From contig CADBJR010000006.1 of NCBI GenBank assembly GCA_902795065.1, positions 18,753 through 82,752 on the forward strand: a DNA stretch of 64,000 nt, written 5' to 3'. The number at the start of each line of letters is the position of its first letter. The first letter of the stretch is position 1. Under the pieces are notes generated by a model that ran no database searches, was not told the DNA's origin, and worked only from the letters and a program-made list of their open reading frames with translations. This document shows, in pieces, positions 41,969-51,428 of this stretch. Origin of the DNA: an uncultured Coriobacteriaceae bacterium (GTDB taxonomy: Bacteria > Actinomycetota > Coriobacteriia > Coriobacteriales > Atopobiaceae). A program made the position numbers and the translations under genes.

Positions 41969-43387
41969 CTAGACGCTCAGCCACTCCGACTCGGGACGGC
42001 AGAGCAGGCGTGCGTTCTTGTACGCCATGCGCAGCGTGAGGATCGTCCGGCCTTCGTAGCGGCCGTGCTCGTCCTTGTTGGTGACCAGCGCGCAATCGGG
42101 TACGTCCTCGTCCATGAGGCACAGCGGCAGCAGGATCTGGATATCGTTGATGGCGGGGTAGAAGCTCGGCACGCCGGTGCGGAAGCTGTAAGCAGCGCGC
42201 ACGCAGGCACGGTCGAGCGCGCCGTCCATGGCCGCCTTGATGCGGTTGAAGTACGAGGGGTTCTCGGTGAGGAACGCACGCAGCTCGTCGAACTGCTCGC
42301 CCGCGAGGCCCTTGGCGTGGTCGCCGAAGGGGTCGCCGTCGCTGCCGCGGTCGGGATCGTAGTCGATCGACTCGACGAGCTCGCGGATCTCGGCCGCCTG
42401 CCTGCCGTAGAGCTGGCTCGCGATGAAGTCGGTGGGGATGCGGTCGACGTTCTCGATGATGATGTGCTCCCAGTTGCACAGCGGCGTCCCGAGCGACGCG
42501 TCGAACACGATATCGCTCACGTCGTTGAAGAAGCGTGCGCGCTGGGGCATCTCGGGGAACGTCGCGCAGAGCTTCGCGCTCAGCTTCTTGTTGCTGTTGT
42601 CGAACTGCGTGCAGACGCCCGCATACGTCCACGGCTGCTTGCCGGACATGGTGTTGGGCACGAAGCACAGGTAGAGGTCCTCGTAGCGCGGGGTGACCAG
42701 GCCGCTGTTCATGGCGGCGAAGGTGCGGCCCTTGTTCTCGAGCACCATGCCGTCCAGGCGCAGCTTGTAGAAGGTCTGGGTGATGTAGCTCTGGAGGATG
42801 GAGTAGTCGCCCTCGCCGAAGCCCCACGGCTCGGGCAGGGCGCGGCTTGCGATCTCCTCGAGGGCGTTCACATGGTGGCCGTCGCTCTTCGAGATCCACA
42901 TGAAGGCGTAGTTCCTGAGGTCGCGCGTGTTCGTCGGCGCGGCGCCCGCAGGCTTCGGGGAAGCGGGGGTTGCGGCAGGGACAGGGGCGGGAGCGGGGGT
43001 CGGGGCGGGGACGGGCTCGGCATCCTCCGGGATATCCACCGTCGTTCCGGGGACCGCGACGTTCGCGAGGACGCCGTGCTTGTCCTCGCCCGCGTAGGTC
43101 ATGTACCAGGGCATACCGCCCTCATGCGCGTTGGGCTTGAGGACGGCGCACAGGACGGTGGCGGGGTCGGTGCTGCTGTGCACCTGGAACGTGATGGTTC
43201 CGGGCGTGGAGACGAACGCTCCGGTCTCGAGCGCCTTCTTCCAGCTCAGCCCGAGCACGACGGCTTCGTGGCCCTTGGCGCTCTCCATCAGGCAGGGCGT
43301 CAGGAATCCCTGCGTCTTTCTCGAGACCTGTGCGAACTCGGTAAGCTCTTCGGTGACTTCGGGGTGCTCTTCGATGAGAGGTGCCAT
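41969..43387 (-). CDS. DUF3825-domain protein
   Basis: A 472-residue cytosolic protein. Residues 1-115 form a separate domain, joined by a Pro/Ala linker (about 125-150; PAPTPAPAPVPAATPASPKP). The C-terminal part (about 155-470) matches DUF3825 proteins: YAFMWISKSD, GFGEGDYSILQSYITQTFYKL, NSGLVTPRYEDLYLCFVPN and FYPAINDIQILLPLCL. Members are thought to be nucleic-acid related but have no proven function. It has no operon partner here. The start at 43387 follows GAAAGGC. Confidence 0.7.
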   Translation of the reverse strand: MAPLIEEHPEVTEELTEFAQVSRKTQGFLTPCLMESAKGHEAVVLGLSWKKALETGAFVSTPGTITFQVHSSTDPATVLCAVLKPNAHEGGMPWYMTYAGEDKHGVLANVAVPGTTVDIPEDAEPVPAPTPAPAPVPAATPASPKPAGAAPTNTRDLRNYAFMWISKSDGHHVNALEEIASRALPEPWGFGEGDYSILQSYITQTFYKLRLDGMVLENKGRTFAAMNSGLVTPRYEDLYLCFVPNTMSGKQPWTYAGVCTQFDNSNKKLSAKLCATFPEMPQRARFFNDVSDIVFDASLGTPLCNWEHIIIENVDRIPTDFIASQLYGRQAAEIRELVESIDYDPDRGSDGDPFGDHAKGLAGEQFDELRAFLTENPSYFNRIKAAMDGALDRACVRAAYSFRTGVPSFYPAINDIQILLPLCLMDEDVPDCALVTNKDEHGRYEGRTILTLRMAYKNARLLCRPESEWLSV

Positions 43388-43545
43388 GATTGCCTTTCGA
43401 CGTGGGTTCGACAACCGCATCATACCCGTTTTCCGCGCCGTTCAAGCATCCTTCCGCGATGATGCCGGCAGGCGAGCGGGCGGGGAGGGAGGTCGAGCCG
43501 CTATACTGGTTGACATCGGTTCAAATCGAAGGGAAAGATCCATCC

Positions 43546-44706
43546 ATGGCCAACCGTTTCGTCCTTAACAACATCAGCTATCACGGCAAGGGCGCCATCA
43601 ACGAGATTCCCGGCGAGATCTCCTGTCGCGGCTTCAAGAAGGCGTTCGTCTGCTCCGACCCCGACCTCGTGAAGTTCGGCGTGACCGCCAAGGTCACCGA
43701 CCTGCTCGACGCCGCAGGCATCGCGTGGGAGCTCTTCTCCGAGATCAAGCCCAATCCCACGATCAAGAACGTCCAGGACGGCGTCGAGGCCTTCAAGGCC
43801 TCCGGTGCCGACGTCATCGTGACCATCGGCGGCGGCTCCTCCATGGATACCGCCAAGGCCATCGGCATCATCGCCGAGAACCCCGAGTTCGCCGACTTCG
43901 TGTCGCTCGAGGGCGTCGCCCCCACGCAGAACCACGCCACGTTCACCATCGCCGTCCCCACGACCGCCGGCACCGCCGCCGAGGTCACGATCAACTACGT
44001 CATCACCGACCCTGACAAGGTCCGCAAGTTCGTGTGCGTCGACACCAACGACATCCCTGATGTCGCCATCGTCGACCCCGACATGATGGCCTCGATGCCC
44101 GCCGGCCTCACCGCCGCCACCGGCATGGACGCCCTGACCCACGCCATCGAGGGCTACACCACCCGCGGCGCCTGGGAGCTCTCCGACATGTTCCACTTCA
44201 AGGCCATCCAGCTCATCTCCCAGAACCTCCGCGATGCCTACGCCGAGGCCAAGAGCGGCGAGCCCGGCAGCGGCCGCGAGGGCATGGCGCTCGGCCAGTA
44301 CGTGGCAGGCATGGGCTTCTCCAACGTGGGCCTCGGCATCGACCATGCCATGGCGCACACGCTCTCCGCCCACTACGACACCCCGCACGGCGTCGCCTGC
44401 GCGATGCTGCTCCCGATCGCGATGGAGTACAACAAGCCCGTCGTGACCAAGCGCCTCGCCGAGGTCGCCGTCGCCATGGGCGTCGACACCGCAGGCATGA
44501 CCGAGGACGAGGCTGCCGACGCAGCGATCGCCGCCGTCCGCCAGCTCTCCGCCGATGTCAACATCAAGCCGACGTGCGATGGCCTGGTCGAGGAGGATCT
44601 CGACCAGCTCGCGACCGACGCGCTCGCCGACGCCTGCTATCCCGGCAACCCGCGCGAGGCCGACCATGAGACCGTGAAGGAGCTCTTCCGCAAGATCATG
44701 GCGTAA
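43546..44706 (+). CDS. fucO: Lactaldehyde reductase/iron-dependent alcohol dehydrogenase (FucO-like)
   Basis: A 386-residue group III alcohol dehydrogenase. IGGGSSMDTAKAIGI is the nucleotide site, VPTTAGTAAEVT and GMDALTHAIEGYTT precede the metal ligands, and NVGLGIDHAMAHTLSAHYD carries the Fe-binding histidines. FucO interconverts L-lactaldehyde and 1,2-propanediol in anaerobic fucose or rhamnose fermentation; related enzymes act on other short alcohols. Codon bias is strong, implying high expression. TATACT at 43502-43507 may be its -10 box. A long hairpin follows the gene. Confidence 0.88.
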   Translation: MANRFVLNNISYHGKGAINEIPGEISCRGFKKAFVCSDPDLVKFGVTAKVTDLLDAAGIAWELFSEIKPNPTIKNVQDGVEAFKASGADVIVTIGGGSSMDTAKAIGIIAENPEFADFVSLEGVAPTQNHATFTIAVPTTAGTAAEVTINYVITDPDKVRKFVCVDTNDIPDVAIVDPDMMASMPAGLTAATGMDALTHAIEGYTTRGAWELSDMFHFKAIQLISQNLRDAYAEAKSGEPGSGREGMALGQYVAGMGFSNVGLGIDHAMAHTLSAHYDTPHGVACAMLLPIAMEYNKPVVTKRLAEVAVAMGVDTAGMTEDEAADAAIAAVRQLSADVNIKPTCDGLVEEDLDQLATDALADACYPGNPREADHETVKELFRKIMA

Positions 44707-44727
44707 GCACGAGCCGCAAAGCGATGG

Positions 44728-44794
44728 GAGGGCCGTCCGCCTGTCGCGAGATGTACGCTTCGCAAAACATCTCGCAAGCAGGCGGGCGGCCCTC
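44728..44794 (+). terminator. Long bipartite hairpin after fucO
   Basis: GAGGGCCGTCCGCCTG pairs with CAGGCGGGCGGCCCTC (one G-U), enclosing a second stem GCGAGATGT/ACATCTCGC. The 67-base structure is far larger than the other terminators here and lacks a T-tract. It could stop transcription or be a structured repeat element. Confidence 0.55.
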
Positions 44795-44841
44795 GCCTTA
44801 TGGCGCGTGCTGGATAGGCTGGGAAAAGCATGGAGGAACAG

Positions 44842-44879
44842 TACGGTTCGCGAAACGTATGCACGCATCGCGAACCGTA
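44842..44879. repeat. 12-bp inverted repeat and related motifs before the MFS gene
   Basis: TACGGTTCGCGA and TCGCGAACCGTA pair perfectly around a 14-base loop. Related strings such as ACGCTTCGC, GAAACGTATGC, GAAGCGTACGG and ACGTTTCGTAA recur between 44750 and 44935, giving a patch of degenerate repeats in 240 bases. Its role is unknown. Confidence 0.6.
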
Positions 44880-44946
44880 TCGTTTTGGGCTGCACGTTTT
44901 ATGAAGCGTACGGATAAAACCGCACGTTTCGTAATCGGGGGAAGCG

Positions 44947-46263
44947 CTACTCCGCGAGGCGGGCCTCCACCTCGTCGACGGTGATCGAATCGCCGTGGCG
45001 CGCCTGCAGAAGCGCCGCGATCATCGCCACGCCCATCACGGCGATGTAGAGGAAGAGCTGCTTCTCGGCCACGTCCATGATCGCACCCGAGAGGATGGGC
45101 GTCACCACCTGCGCGGCCATCGAGACGGTGTAGTAGTAGCCCGCATAGCGTCCGATGGAGTTCGCGGAGCAGTTCTCGAGGATCATCGGATAGACGCAGA
45201 TGTCGACCGCGCCGAGGCCCACGCCCATGAGCAAAAACACGCCGTAGAGTGCCGGGTGGAAGCCGGGCGCCAGCCAGATGGCGATGGGGCAGACGGCCAT
45301 GATGAGGCCCGTGATGAGGGCGACGCGCTTGCGGCCGTACTTGAGCGAGAGATTCGCGACGGGCACGTAGCTCGCCAGCGCGCCCGCGATGGTCGTGATG
45401 TTGATGATGGCGTAGCTGCCGCCGCCCATCGAGAAGAAATCGCCTGCATAGCGGCTGATGTTGGTGGTCATGCCGTTGTAGCTCATGTAGTAGAAGAACA
45501 CCGTGAGCATGAGGAAGATCATGGAGCGGCGCACGTCGGGGTCGGCGATGCGCTCCTTGCCGCCGTGCCTCTCGTCGTCCGCCTCTGCGTCCATCTCGTC
45601 CTCGGGGATGCCCATGGCGGCGGACTCCCTATGCATGAGGGCGACGGAGGCAGGCTCGTCCACGAAGCTGCGGTAGAGGAGCGCCGCGATGAGGATGACG
45701 GCGCCCTGCAGCAGGAAGATGGGCAGGTAGTTGGGGTGCTCGACATCGGGCACGAGCAGCGCGATGGCCACGAGCATGACGCCCGTGCCCGCATAGCCCA
45801 CGATCTTCTCGACGGAGTCCGCCTTGGCGCGCAGGGGGCGTGGCGTGATGTCGGCGACCACCGCGACCGTGCAGGTGCGGTAGGCGCAGACGGCGATGAG
45901 CGTCGCGATGATCGCGGCCATGAGGAAGGCGAGGCTCCGTACGTGGTTCGCCACCGCGATGCACGGGACGGCGATGGCGGCCGCGACCGATCCGATGAGG
46001 ATGAAGGGCGTGCGCCTGCCCATCGCCGAGCGGCAATGGTCGCTCATGATGCCGAACCAGGGCAGCAGGAACAGGCCGAAGATGTTGTCGAGCGCCATGA
46101 CCACGCCCGTCACCGTATGGGAGAGCCCGAACGTGCCCACGAGGATCTCCGGGACGAGGCCGTCGAAGACCTGCCAGAAGGAGATCATTCCCATGAAGGG
46201 GAGCGCCGCCAAGGCGATGGTCTTCGCATGGAAGGGATAGCCTTTGCCGGGATTCTTCGCCAT
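44947..46263 (-). CDS. Major facilitator superfamily sugar or polyol transporter
   Basis: A 438-residue 12-helix transporter. The GPH/sucrose-transporter-like motif is DNIFGLFLLPWFGIMSDHCR with MGRRTPFILIGS after it. A charged cytoplasmic loop (about 220-250; EDEMDAEADDERHGGKE) separates the halves. LKYGRKRVALITG is the second-half equivalent of the RxxxGRR motif. The family moves sugars with H+ or Na+. ATG 46263 follows GGAGG. No metabolic partner is adjacent, so the substrate is unknown. Confidence 0.85.
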   Translation of the reverse strand: MAKNPGKGYPFHAKTIALAALPFMGMISFWQVFDGLVPEILVGTFGLSHTVTGVVMALDNIFGLFLLPWFGIMSDHCRSAMGRRTPFILIGSVAAAIAVPCIAVANHVRSLAFLMAAIIATLIAVCAYRTCTVAVVADITPRPLRAKADSVEKIVGYAGTGVMLVAIALLVPDVEHPNYLPIFLLQGAVILIAALLYRSFVDEPASVALMHRESAAMGIPEDEMDAEADDERHGGKERIADPDVRRSMIFLMLTVFFYYMSYNGMTTNISRYAGDFFSMGGGSYAIINITTIAGALASYVPVANLSLKYGRKRVALITGLIMAVCPIAIWLAPGFHPALYGVFLLMGVGLGAVDICVYPMILENCSANSIGRYAGYYYTVSMAAQVVTPILSGAIMDVAEKQLFLYIAVMGVAMIAALLQARHGDSITVDEVEARLAE

Positions 46264-46483
46264 GTGAGCCTCCATCCTCCGCACCCTGCTGCGACCATGC
46301 TAGCGCACGCCGCGATTGCGCCTCATGCTCCGACACATGGGGGAAACGTTGGGGCGACGACGACCGAGATGCGGGGCGCTGAACGGATTCGGCGGGATTC
46401 CATGATGTAGAATTGCAGGGAATGTGGAAACGGGCCTCCGGATGCCATCCAGGCGCCCGCGAACGGGGCGGAAGGGGCGTGCG

Positions 46484-46993
46484 ATGGCCGACGCCGCAAG
46501 ATCGATCTTCAACCAGCGCGCAACGGACAAGCTGCGCAGCCCTGACGACCTCGACAAATACGTGCGCGTGACCAACCCCAGCGTGTGGGTGCTGCTTCTC
46601 GCCTGCGCCGCCCTGCTCGTCGGCCTGCTCTCCTGGGGCATCTTCGGCTCCGTCACCACGAGCATCGCCGCCCAGGGCGTCTCCCTCGACGGAACGGTGA
46701 TGTGCTTCCTGTCGCCCGAGGACGCCGCGAAGGTCCATGAGGGCGACGTCGCCAACGTGGACGGCGCGCGGATGACGGTCGCGAGCGTGTCGGCCGTGCC
46801 CTTCTCCCAGATCGAGGCGTGGGAGATCCTCTCGAGCGACTACCTGTTGAGCAGGCTCGTCGAGGACGAATGGGCGTATCAGGTGATCTTCGAAGGCGAT
46901 GCGTCGGTGCTCGAGCAGGGCGTCCCGATCGAGGTGCGCATCACGACCGAGCGCGTGGCGCCGATCGAGCTCATCCTGGGAGGCGGCGCATGA
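46484..46993 (+). CDS. Short HlyD-like secretion protein of an NHLM-type peptide exporter
   Basis: A 169-residue protein. KLRSPDDLDKYVRVTNPSVW followed by a single transmembrane helix (about 33-56; VLLLACAALLVGLLSWGIFG) matches the start of NHLM-type HlyD proteins. A normal family member is about 400 residues with a long coiled coil and a beta-barrel; here the coiled coil is missing and only about 110 extracellular residues remain (beta-rich, ending TTERVAPIELILGGGA). The organism is monoderm, so a trans-periplasmic adaptor is not needed. It is the first of three genes that form one operon. ATG 46484 follows GAAGGGG. Confidence 0.72.
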   Translation: MADAARSIFNQRATDKLRSPDDLDKYVRVTNPSVWVLLLACAALLVGLLSWGIFGSVTTSIAAQGVSLDGTVMCFLSPEDAAKVHEGDVANVDGARMTVASVSAVPFSQIEAWEILSSDYLLSRLVEDEWAYQVIFEGDASVLEQGVPIEVRITTERVAPIELILGGGA

Positions 46994-47035
46994 TCCGCAT
47001 CCCCCTCGCAGCGTATCCGACCTGCAGGAGGCTCC

Positions 47036-49204
47036 ATGCCTAGCAAGGTCGTCAAGGTTCCGCAGATCATGCAGATGGAAGCGCTCGAGTGCGGAGCCGC
47101 CTGCCTGGCCATGATCCTGGCCTACTACGGCCGCTGGGTCCCGCTCGAGCGTGTGCGCGCCGACTGCGGCGTGTCGCGCGACGGCAGCAGGGCGTCCAAC
47201 ATCCTGAAGGCCGCGCGGTCATACGGCCTGACCGCCAAGGGCATGTCGTTCTCGAGCGAGGCGATGCGCGAGAAGGGCTCCTTCCCCTGCATCATCTTCT
47301 GGAATTTCAACCACTTCGTCGTGCTGAGGGGCTTCTCGGGCAAGCACGCCCTGATCAACGACCCCGCGCGCGGCCAGGTCATGGTTCCGATGGAGGAGTT
47401 CGACCAGAGCTTCACCGGCATCGTGCTCGTGTTCGCCAAGACCGACGCCTTCGAGGAGGGCGGCGCCAAGCCCGACACGCTCGCCTTCGCCCGCAAGCGC
47501 CTCGAGGGTCTGGGCGGCCCCATCGCGTTCGTCATGCTGACCGCCGCCATCACCTCGCTCATGGCGATCCTCAACACCTCGATCGGCAAGGTGTTCATGG
47601 ACCGCATCCTCACCGGCGACAATCCCGATTGGCTCGTCCCCCTCTCGTGCGTCCTCCTGGGCCTTGCGCTCATCTCGGTGACCGTATCGGTCCTGAACGC
47701 GGTCTACCTCACGCGCATCCAGGGCAAGATCGCCGTCGTGTCGTCGTCTCGCTTCATGCGCCACCTGCTACATCTTCCCGTCGGCTTCTACGCGCAGCGC
47801 ATGGTGGGAGACCTGCAGCAGCGCCAGGAGGCCAACGAGACCATCGCCCTCAACCTCATCGGGCAGCTCGCGCCGGTACTCGTGAACATCGTGATGCTCG
47901 TGCTGTATCTGGCGATCATGCTCAGGTACAGCGTGCTGCTGACGGCAGTCGGCCTGCTCACGGTCCTGATCAACACGGTCATCGCGCGCGTCATCTCGGC
48001 GAAGCGCGTGAACATCGCCCGCTCCGCAGCTGCGAGCGCGGGCAAGCTCTATTCCACCACGGTCGGCGGCATCGAGATGATCGAGACCATCAAGGCCGCC
48101 GGCGCAGAGTCCGGCTACTTCGGCCGCTGGTCGGGCTACCAGGCGGCTGTGAACGAAGCCGCCATACACACGGCGCATCTCAACGAGCGGCTCGGCCTGA
48201 TCCCCCAGCTCATGACGCAGGGCGCGAACATCCTCGTGCTCGTCCTGGGCATCTGGCTCATCGTCAACGGCGCCTTCACCCCCGGCATGCTGCTCGCGTT
48301 CACGGGCTTCCTCGCTTCCTTCATGGCCCCCGTGAACCAGGTCATCGGCCTGGGCCAGATGGTCCAGGAGATGGAGACGCAGATGGAGCGCGTCGAGGAC
48401 GTCATGCGCTATCCGGTCGACGTCCCCGAGGAAGGGGAGGGGAATCACGCCGAAGCCGCCGAGGGCACGCTCGAACGGGAGAAGCTCCGCGGCGAGGTCG
48501 AGCTCAAGGGCGTCACCTTCGGGTACTCGCCGCTCGATCCGCCGATCATCGAGGATTTCGACCTCCATCTCAAGCCGGGCCAGTGGGTCGCCCTCGTGGG
48601 CGGCTCGGGCTGCGGCAAGAGCACGATCGCCCGCATCGTGGGCGGCCTGTACGAGCCCTGGGAGGGGGAGGTCCTCTTCGACGGCATCCCGATCAAGGAG
48701 GTCCCGCGTCCCATCCTGCGCGGTTCGCTCGCCGTCGTCGACCAGGACATCGTCACCTTCGACGGGTCGGTGAGCGACAGCGTGAAGCTCTGGGACCGCT
48801 CCATCGAGGACTACGAGGTCATCCTCGCCTGCCGCGACGCCGGCATCCACGACGAGATCGCCAGCCGCGAGGGCGGGTACGGGAGCCGTATCCTTCCCGG
48901 CGGCCGCAACTTCAGCGGCGGCCAGCTCCAGCGCCTCGAGATCGCCCGCGTGCTGGCCCAGGATCCGACCGTCATCATCCTTGACGAGGCGACGAGCGCG
49001 CTCGACGCTCAGACGGAGGCCGAGGTCATCAAGCGCATCCGCGACCGTGAGATCACCTGCATCGTCGTCGCCCACCGGCTCTCGACCATCCGCGACTGCG
49101 ATGAGATCATCGTCCTCGAGAACGGCAAGGTCGCCGAGCGCGGCACCCACGAGGAGCTTCTTGCTGCCAACGGGGCCTATGCGGAGCTGGTACGCAATGA
49201 CTAG
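47036..49204 (+). CDS. C39 peptidase-ABC exporter (NHLM-type transporter 1)
   Basis: A 722-residue bifunctional exporter that trims leader peptides and exports the product. Residues 1-130 are the C39 peptidase with Q13, catalytic C19 (MEALECGAACLAMIL), H93 (FNHFVVL) and D109 (LINDPARG), so the triad is intact. Residues about 155-450 hold six transmembrane helices, and about 490-722 the ATPase (Walker A GGSGCGKST near 520, signature NFSGGQLQRLEIARV, Walker B VIILDEATSALD). The architecture and order (HlyD, peptidase-ABC, second ABC) match NHLM bacteriocin-system transporters. No precursor is directly in front of it. The stop overlaps the next start by 8 bases. Confidence 0.9.
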   Translation: MPSKVVKVPQIMQMEALECGAACLAMILAYYGRWVPLERVRADCGVSRDGSRASNILKAARSYGLTAKGMSFSSEAMREKGSFPCIIFWNFNHFVVLRGFSGKHALINDPARGQVMVPMEEFDQSFTGIVLVFAKTDAFEEGGAKPDTLAFARKRLEGLGGPIAFVMLTAAITSLMAILNTSIGKVFMDRILTGDNPDWLVPLSCVLLGLALISVTVSVLNAVYLTRIQGKIAVVSSSRFMRHLLHLPVGFYAQRMVGDLQQRQEANETIALNLIGQLAPVLVNIVMLVLYLAIMLRYSVLLTAVGLLTVLINTVIARVISAKRVNIARSAAASAGKLYSTTVGGIEMIETIKAAGAESGYFGRWSGYQAAVNEAAIHTAHLNERLGLIPQLMTQGANILVLVLGIWLIVNGAFTPGMLLAFTGFLASFMAPVNQVIGLGQMVQEMETQMERVEDVMRYPVDVPEEGEGNHAEAAEGTLEREKLRGEVELKGVTFGYSPLDPPIIEDFDLHLKPGQWVALVGGSGCGKSTIARIVGGLYEPWEGEVLFDGIPIKEVPRPILRGSLAVVDQDIVTFDGSVSDSVKLWDRSIEDYEVILACRDAGIHDEIASREGGYGSRILPGGRNFSGGQLQRLEIARVLAQDPTVIILDEATSALDAQTEAEVIKRIRDREITCIVVAHRLSTIRDCDEIIVLENGKVAERGTHEELLAANGAYAELVRND

Positions 49205-51389
49205 GTGGATGGAATCCCAGATCGAGACCCGGGCCGAGCTCGACGACCAGATGCTCGAGCGCGCCTACGCCGAGCTCGCCGCGAGCGTGAGCGAGCCCGA
49301 CAACGGCCTCCACATCGAATTCGACGACCTCGATGCCGCCGACAGCGCGATCCGCGCCTGTCTCGCCTATGTCGGCGCCACGGCGGGAGAGCTTCCCGAG
49401 GGCACGTTGGATCTCGAAGACCGGATCGAATGGCTCTGCCGCCCCACGGGCACGATGCACCGCAGCGTCCGCCTCGACGCCGGCTGGCAGAACGAGGCGT
49501 TCGGCGCCATGCTCGGAACCCTCGATACGGGCGAGGTCGTCGCGCTCCTGCCGCGCGGCATCCGCGGCTACTGCTATCTCGACCCCTCGAGCGGGGGCAG
49601 GGTGAGGGTGACCGAGGGCGTTGCCGCGCATATCGGAAGCGAGGCGGTGCTCTTCTATAGGCCGCTTCCCGCGAAGCCCCTCAAGATCTCCGATCTCGTG
49701 GAGTTCATCTTCCGCGTGTTCGACCGCAGCGACTACCTGCTCGTCCTGCTCGCGGCGGGCGTGGTCGCGCTCATCGGCCTGCTCCCCGCATGGGCGAACC
49801 AGGTCGCCTACGGCGTCGTCGCGCCGTCGGGCCAGCCCAACCTCATCCTCCCCATCGCCGCGATGCTGCTCGGCGTCGGCGTGGCGAGCACGTTGATCGG
49901 CGCCTGCCGCTCAATGGTCATGAACCGCGTCGCCACCAAGCTCGACGTGGTGACCGAGGCCGCCACGTTCTCGCGGGTGCTGTCGCTTCCCAGCTCCTTC
50001 TTCAAGCAGTACTCCTCGGGCAACCTCGCCAGCCGCGTCGCGAACGCGCGCCTGCTCGTCCAGACGCTGTCCTCCGTCATCCTGGGCTCCTCGCTCACCA
50101 CCATATTCTCCATCGTCTACATCTTCCAGATCGGCGTCTTCGCAGCCCAGCTCGCGATCCCCGCCCTTCTGATCGCCGTCACGCAGGCCGTCCTCACGGT
50201 CATCGCGACGCTCGGGGCGATGCGCTACGAGCGCGCGACGATGGAGGCGTCCGCCAAGCTGTCGGGCGATGTGACGGCCCTGCTCAACGGCATCCAGAAG
50301 ATCAAGCTCGCGGGCGCAGAGGACCGTGCCTTCGCGCGGTGGGCGCATGGCTATGCGGAGTACGCGCGTCCCGCCTACAACCGCCCCGTCATCATCCGCG
50401 CGCTTCCCGCGATCATCGGCTTCGTCGGGCTCCTCGGCAACATCGTCATCTACTACCTCGCGGGTTCGACCGGCGTCTCCATCGCCAACTACACGGCGTT
50501 CAGCGCATCCTACGGCCAGGTGACCGCCGCCATCATGTCCCTTGCCGGCATCGCAGGCCAGATCGCGCGGATCAACCCCATGCTCGAGATGGTCGGCCCC
50601 ATCCTCGAGGCGACGCCCGAGATCTCCGAGGAGAAGAAGCCGGTCGAGTCGCTCACGGGCGGCATCGAGGTCTCCGACATCTCGTTCCGCTACGACGACG
50701 CCTCCCCGTACATCCTGCAGAACCTCTCATTCAAGGTCCGTCCGGGCGAGTACGTGGCGATCGTGGGCAAGTCGGGCTGCGGCAAGTCGACGATCATGCG
50801 CCTGCTGCTGGGATTCGAGACCCCCGAGCGCGGAACCATCCTCTACGGCCCACACGACGTCTCCAAGGTCGACCTGCAGTCGCTGCGCCGCCACATCGGC
50901 GTCGTCATGCAGGACGGCAAGCTCTTCATGGGCGATATCGCGAGCAACATCACGATCGCGACGCCGACGGCCACGATCGACGACGCGTGGGAGGCTGCCG
51001 AGACGGCCGGCATCGCCGACGACATCCGCAAGATGCCGATGGGCATGCAGACCTTCGTGACCGAGGGCGGAGGCGGCATCTCGGGCGGGCAGCGCCAACG
51101 CCTCATGATCGCGCGCGCGGTGTGCGGCAGGAAGCGCATCCTCATGTTCGATGAGGCCACGAGCGCGCTCGACAACGTGACCCAGCGCCATGTCGCGGAA
51201 TCGCTCGACTCCCTCAAGTGCACGCGCATCGTCATCGCGCATCGCCTCTCGACGGTGCGCCACTGCGACCGGATCCTGGTCGTGGACGGCGGGACGATCG
51301 CCGAGGAGGGCACGTTCGAGCAGCTCATCGCCAAGAGGGGGCTGTTCTACGAGCTGGTCGAGCGCCAGCGTCTGGACGGGGACGACTAG
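49197..51389 (+). CDS. Second ABC exporter of the NHLM-type system (transporter 2)
   Basis: A 730-residue ABC transporter. The N-terminal about 165 residues are a soluble domain without C39 residues (ETRAELDDQMLERAYAEL, later GTMHRSVRLDAGWQ); then six transmembrane helices and an ATPase with Walker A VGKSGCGKST near 520, signature GGISGGQRQRLMIARAV and Walker B ILMFDEATSALD. NHLM transporter-2 proteins pair with the peptidase-bearing partner in this way and usually are longer (about 900). ATG 49197 overlaps the end of transporter 1, so translation is coupled. Confidence 0.85.
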   Translation: MTRWMESQIETRAELDDQMLERAYAELAASVSEPDNGLHIEFDDLDAADSAIRACLAYVGATAGELPEGTLDLEDRIEWLCRPTGTMHRSVRLDAGWQNEAFGAMLGTLDTGEVVALLPRGIRGYCYLDPSSGGRVRVTEGVAAHIGSEAVLFYRPLPAKPLKISDLVEFIFRVFDRSDYLLVLLAAGVVALIGLLPAWANQVAYGVVAPSGQPNLILPIAAMLLGVGVASTLIGACRSMVMNRVATKLDVVTEAATFSRVLSLPSSFFKQYSSGNLASRVANARLLVQTLSSVILGSSLTTIFSIVYIFQIGVFAAQLAIPALLIAVTQAVLTVIATLGAMRYERATMEASAKLSGDVTALLNGIQKIKLAGAEDRAFARWAHGYAEYARPAYNRPVIIRALPAIIGFVGLLGNIVIYYLAGSTGVSIANYTAFSASYGQVTAAIMSLAGIAGQIARINPMLEMVGPILEATPEISEEKKPVESLTGGIEVSDISFRYDDASPYILQNLSFKVRPGEYVAIVGKSGCGKSTIMRLLLGFETPERGTILYGPHDVSKVDLQSLRRHIGVVMQDGKLFMGDIASNITIATPTATIDDAWEAAETAGIADDIRKMPMGMQTFVTEGGGGISGGQRQRLMIARAVCGRKRILMFDEATSALDNVTQRHVAESLDSLKCTRIVIAHRLSTVRHCDRILVVDGGTIAEEGTFEQLIAKRGLFYELVERQRLDGDD

Positions 51390-51428
51390 TCCCGGTTCTC
51401 GATCGTATGGGGTTGTGCAGGGACGTCC

